Positions 63,596-64,000 of a stretch of DNA of 64,000 nt are shown one piece after another. The notes beneath the pieces were generated by a model, which saw nothing but the letters and a program-made list of their open reading frames with translations, had not been told where the DNA came from and searched no databases. Source of the stretch: Vreelandella nigrificans. GTDB lineage: Bacteria; Pseudomonadota; Gammaproteobacteria; Pseudomonadales; Halomonadaceae. The stretch is taken from contig NZ_NWUX01000002.1 of assembly GCF_002374315.1 (NCBI RefSeq), positions 67,150 through 131,149 on the forward strand, given 5' to 3'. Every line of letters starts with the position of its first letter. The first letter of the stretch is position 1. The position numbers and the translations under genes were made by a program.

Positions 63596-64000
63596 TTATA
63601 AAAGCGCTCCAACTTCCGCTGCATTGCAGCTGGGAAGAGCACATGTGGGCAATTGTGTGACCGCGTTGATTAACGCCAGCGTTATTGGGTGTTGGGGGTT
63701 GCGCCATAGCGAGGCCGTTGGTTGGTCTTCCACAATGTTGCCGTCATCCATCACTAAGGTACGTTGGCAGAGTTTGGTGACTACCGATAAATCGTGCGAG
63801 ACCATCAGTAATCCGGTACCGCTTTCATCGCAAAGTTGCTTGAGTACGCTGATGACCTGAGCACGAACCGGTAGATCAAGGCCGCTGAGCGGTTCATCGG
63901 CCAACAAAAAGCGCGGGCGGGTAGCAATTGCGCGGGCAATAGCCACCCGCTGGGCCTGGCCACCTGAAAGTTCATGGGGATGACGGTCCAAAAACTGAGC
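63596..64000 (-). CDS. ABC transporter ATPase, C-terminal part (runs off the right edge)
   Basis: About 134 C-terminal residues are visible; the frame is open to the window end, so Walker A is outside. HPHELSGGQAQRVAIARAIA holds the ABC signature, RFLLADEPLSGLD Walker B and the D-loop, and LMVSHDLSVV the H-loop His. The end, after NPQHPITLALINAV, is the Opp/Dpp-type tail. With the fused permease downstream, it may itself be the second half of a fused DppDF ATPase, which needs the next window. It lies 134 bp upstream of the binding-protein gene. Confidence 0.9.
   Translation of the reverse strand, partial: AQFLDRHPHELSGGQAQRVAIARAIATRPRFLLADEPLSGLDLPVRAQVISVLKQLCDESGTGLLMVSHDLSVVTKLCQRTLVMDDGNIVEDQPTASLWRNPQHPITLALINAVTQLPTCALPSCNAAEVGALL

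Overview
The window is a piece of a gammaproteobacterial chromosome. The proteins look like those of a moderately halophilic Halomonas/Vreelandella-type organism: the ppx-rho-ubiD-flavin reductase order and the lptFG/pepA/holC/valS block are arranged as in Pseudomonas relatives, and many accessory genes are of kinds common in Halomonadaceae. This assignment is inference from gene order and protein character; no rRNA lies in the window. I found no tRNA, rRNA, CRISPR array, insertion sequence, integrase or phage module.

Region 1 (1-19.6 kb, all + strand) is the conserved envelope/translation/replication superoperon: tsf (5' end missing), pyrH, frr, uppS, cdsA, dxr, rseP, bamA, skp, lpxD, fabZ, lpxA, lpxB, rnhB, dnaE, accA, tilS. 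It links translation factors with isoprenoid carrier, phospholipid and lipid A synthesis, outer-membrane assembly and DNA replication. Many genes overlap or lie within a few bases of each other. Internal sigma70-like promoters are visible before fabZ and accA, and hairpins follow tsf, frr and skp.

Region 2 (19.6-27.8 kb) holds ppx (- strand), a 483-bp geneless stretch where trxA might be expected, rho, ubiD and a flavin reductase. Next come two short ORFs closed by a strong terminator, and a 59-codon ORF rich in aromatic codons directly ahead of the DAHP synthase gene. That ORF and its hairpin look like an undescribed attenuation leader.

Region 3 (27.2-34.4 kb) is accessory: a DUF3087 protein, a two-domain MliC-like lipoprotein, a YdjM-like membrane hydrolase, a three-gene stress operon (DUF411, gloA, META lipoprotein), a SelD-associated-type flavoprotein under a GGDEF protein, and a small HTH regulator with operator-like dyads.

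Region 4 (34.4-42.9 kb) is a tight six-gene - strand operon: a YnjBCD-type ABC importer, two glycosyltransferases of the 'arsenosugar' families, and a VTT membrane domain fused to a flavin disulfide reductase. A bacterial ionotropic-glutamate-receptor-like channel protein is divergent from it. Region 5 (42.9-48.4 kb) holds an APH-like phosphotransferase, a small membrane protein, an SDR divergent from a LysR regulator, an LtrA-family protein and a Bem46-type hydrolase.

Region 6 (48.4-57.6 kb) is valS, holC, ilvE and pepA (- strand) divergent from lptF, lptG and an RDD protein. Region 7 (57.8-64 kb) holds the iron-storage pair bfd/bfr with a perfect 25-bp palindrome on the bfr promoter, a porin, and an Opp/Dpp-type ABC transporter running off the right edge.

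A recurring oddity is a set of short tandem repeats (units of about 12-19 bp, 2-5 copies) just after stop codons, at a start codon, in promoter regions and, in two cases, in frame inside proteins. All positions, identifications and structures were read by eye; no similarity search was run.
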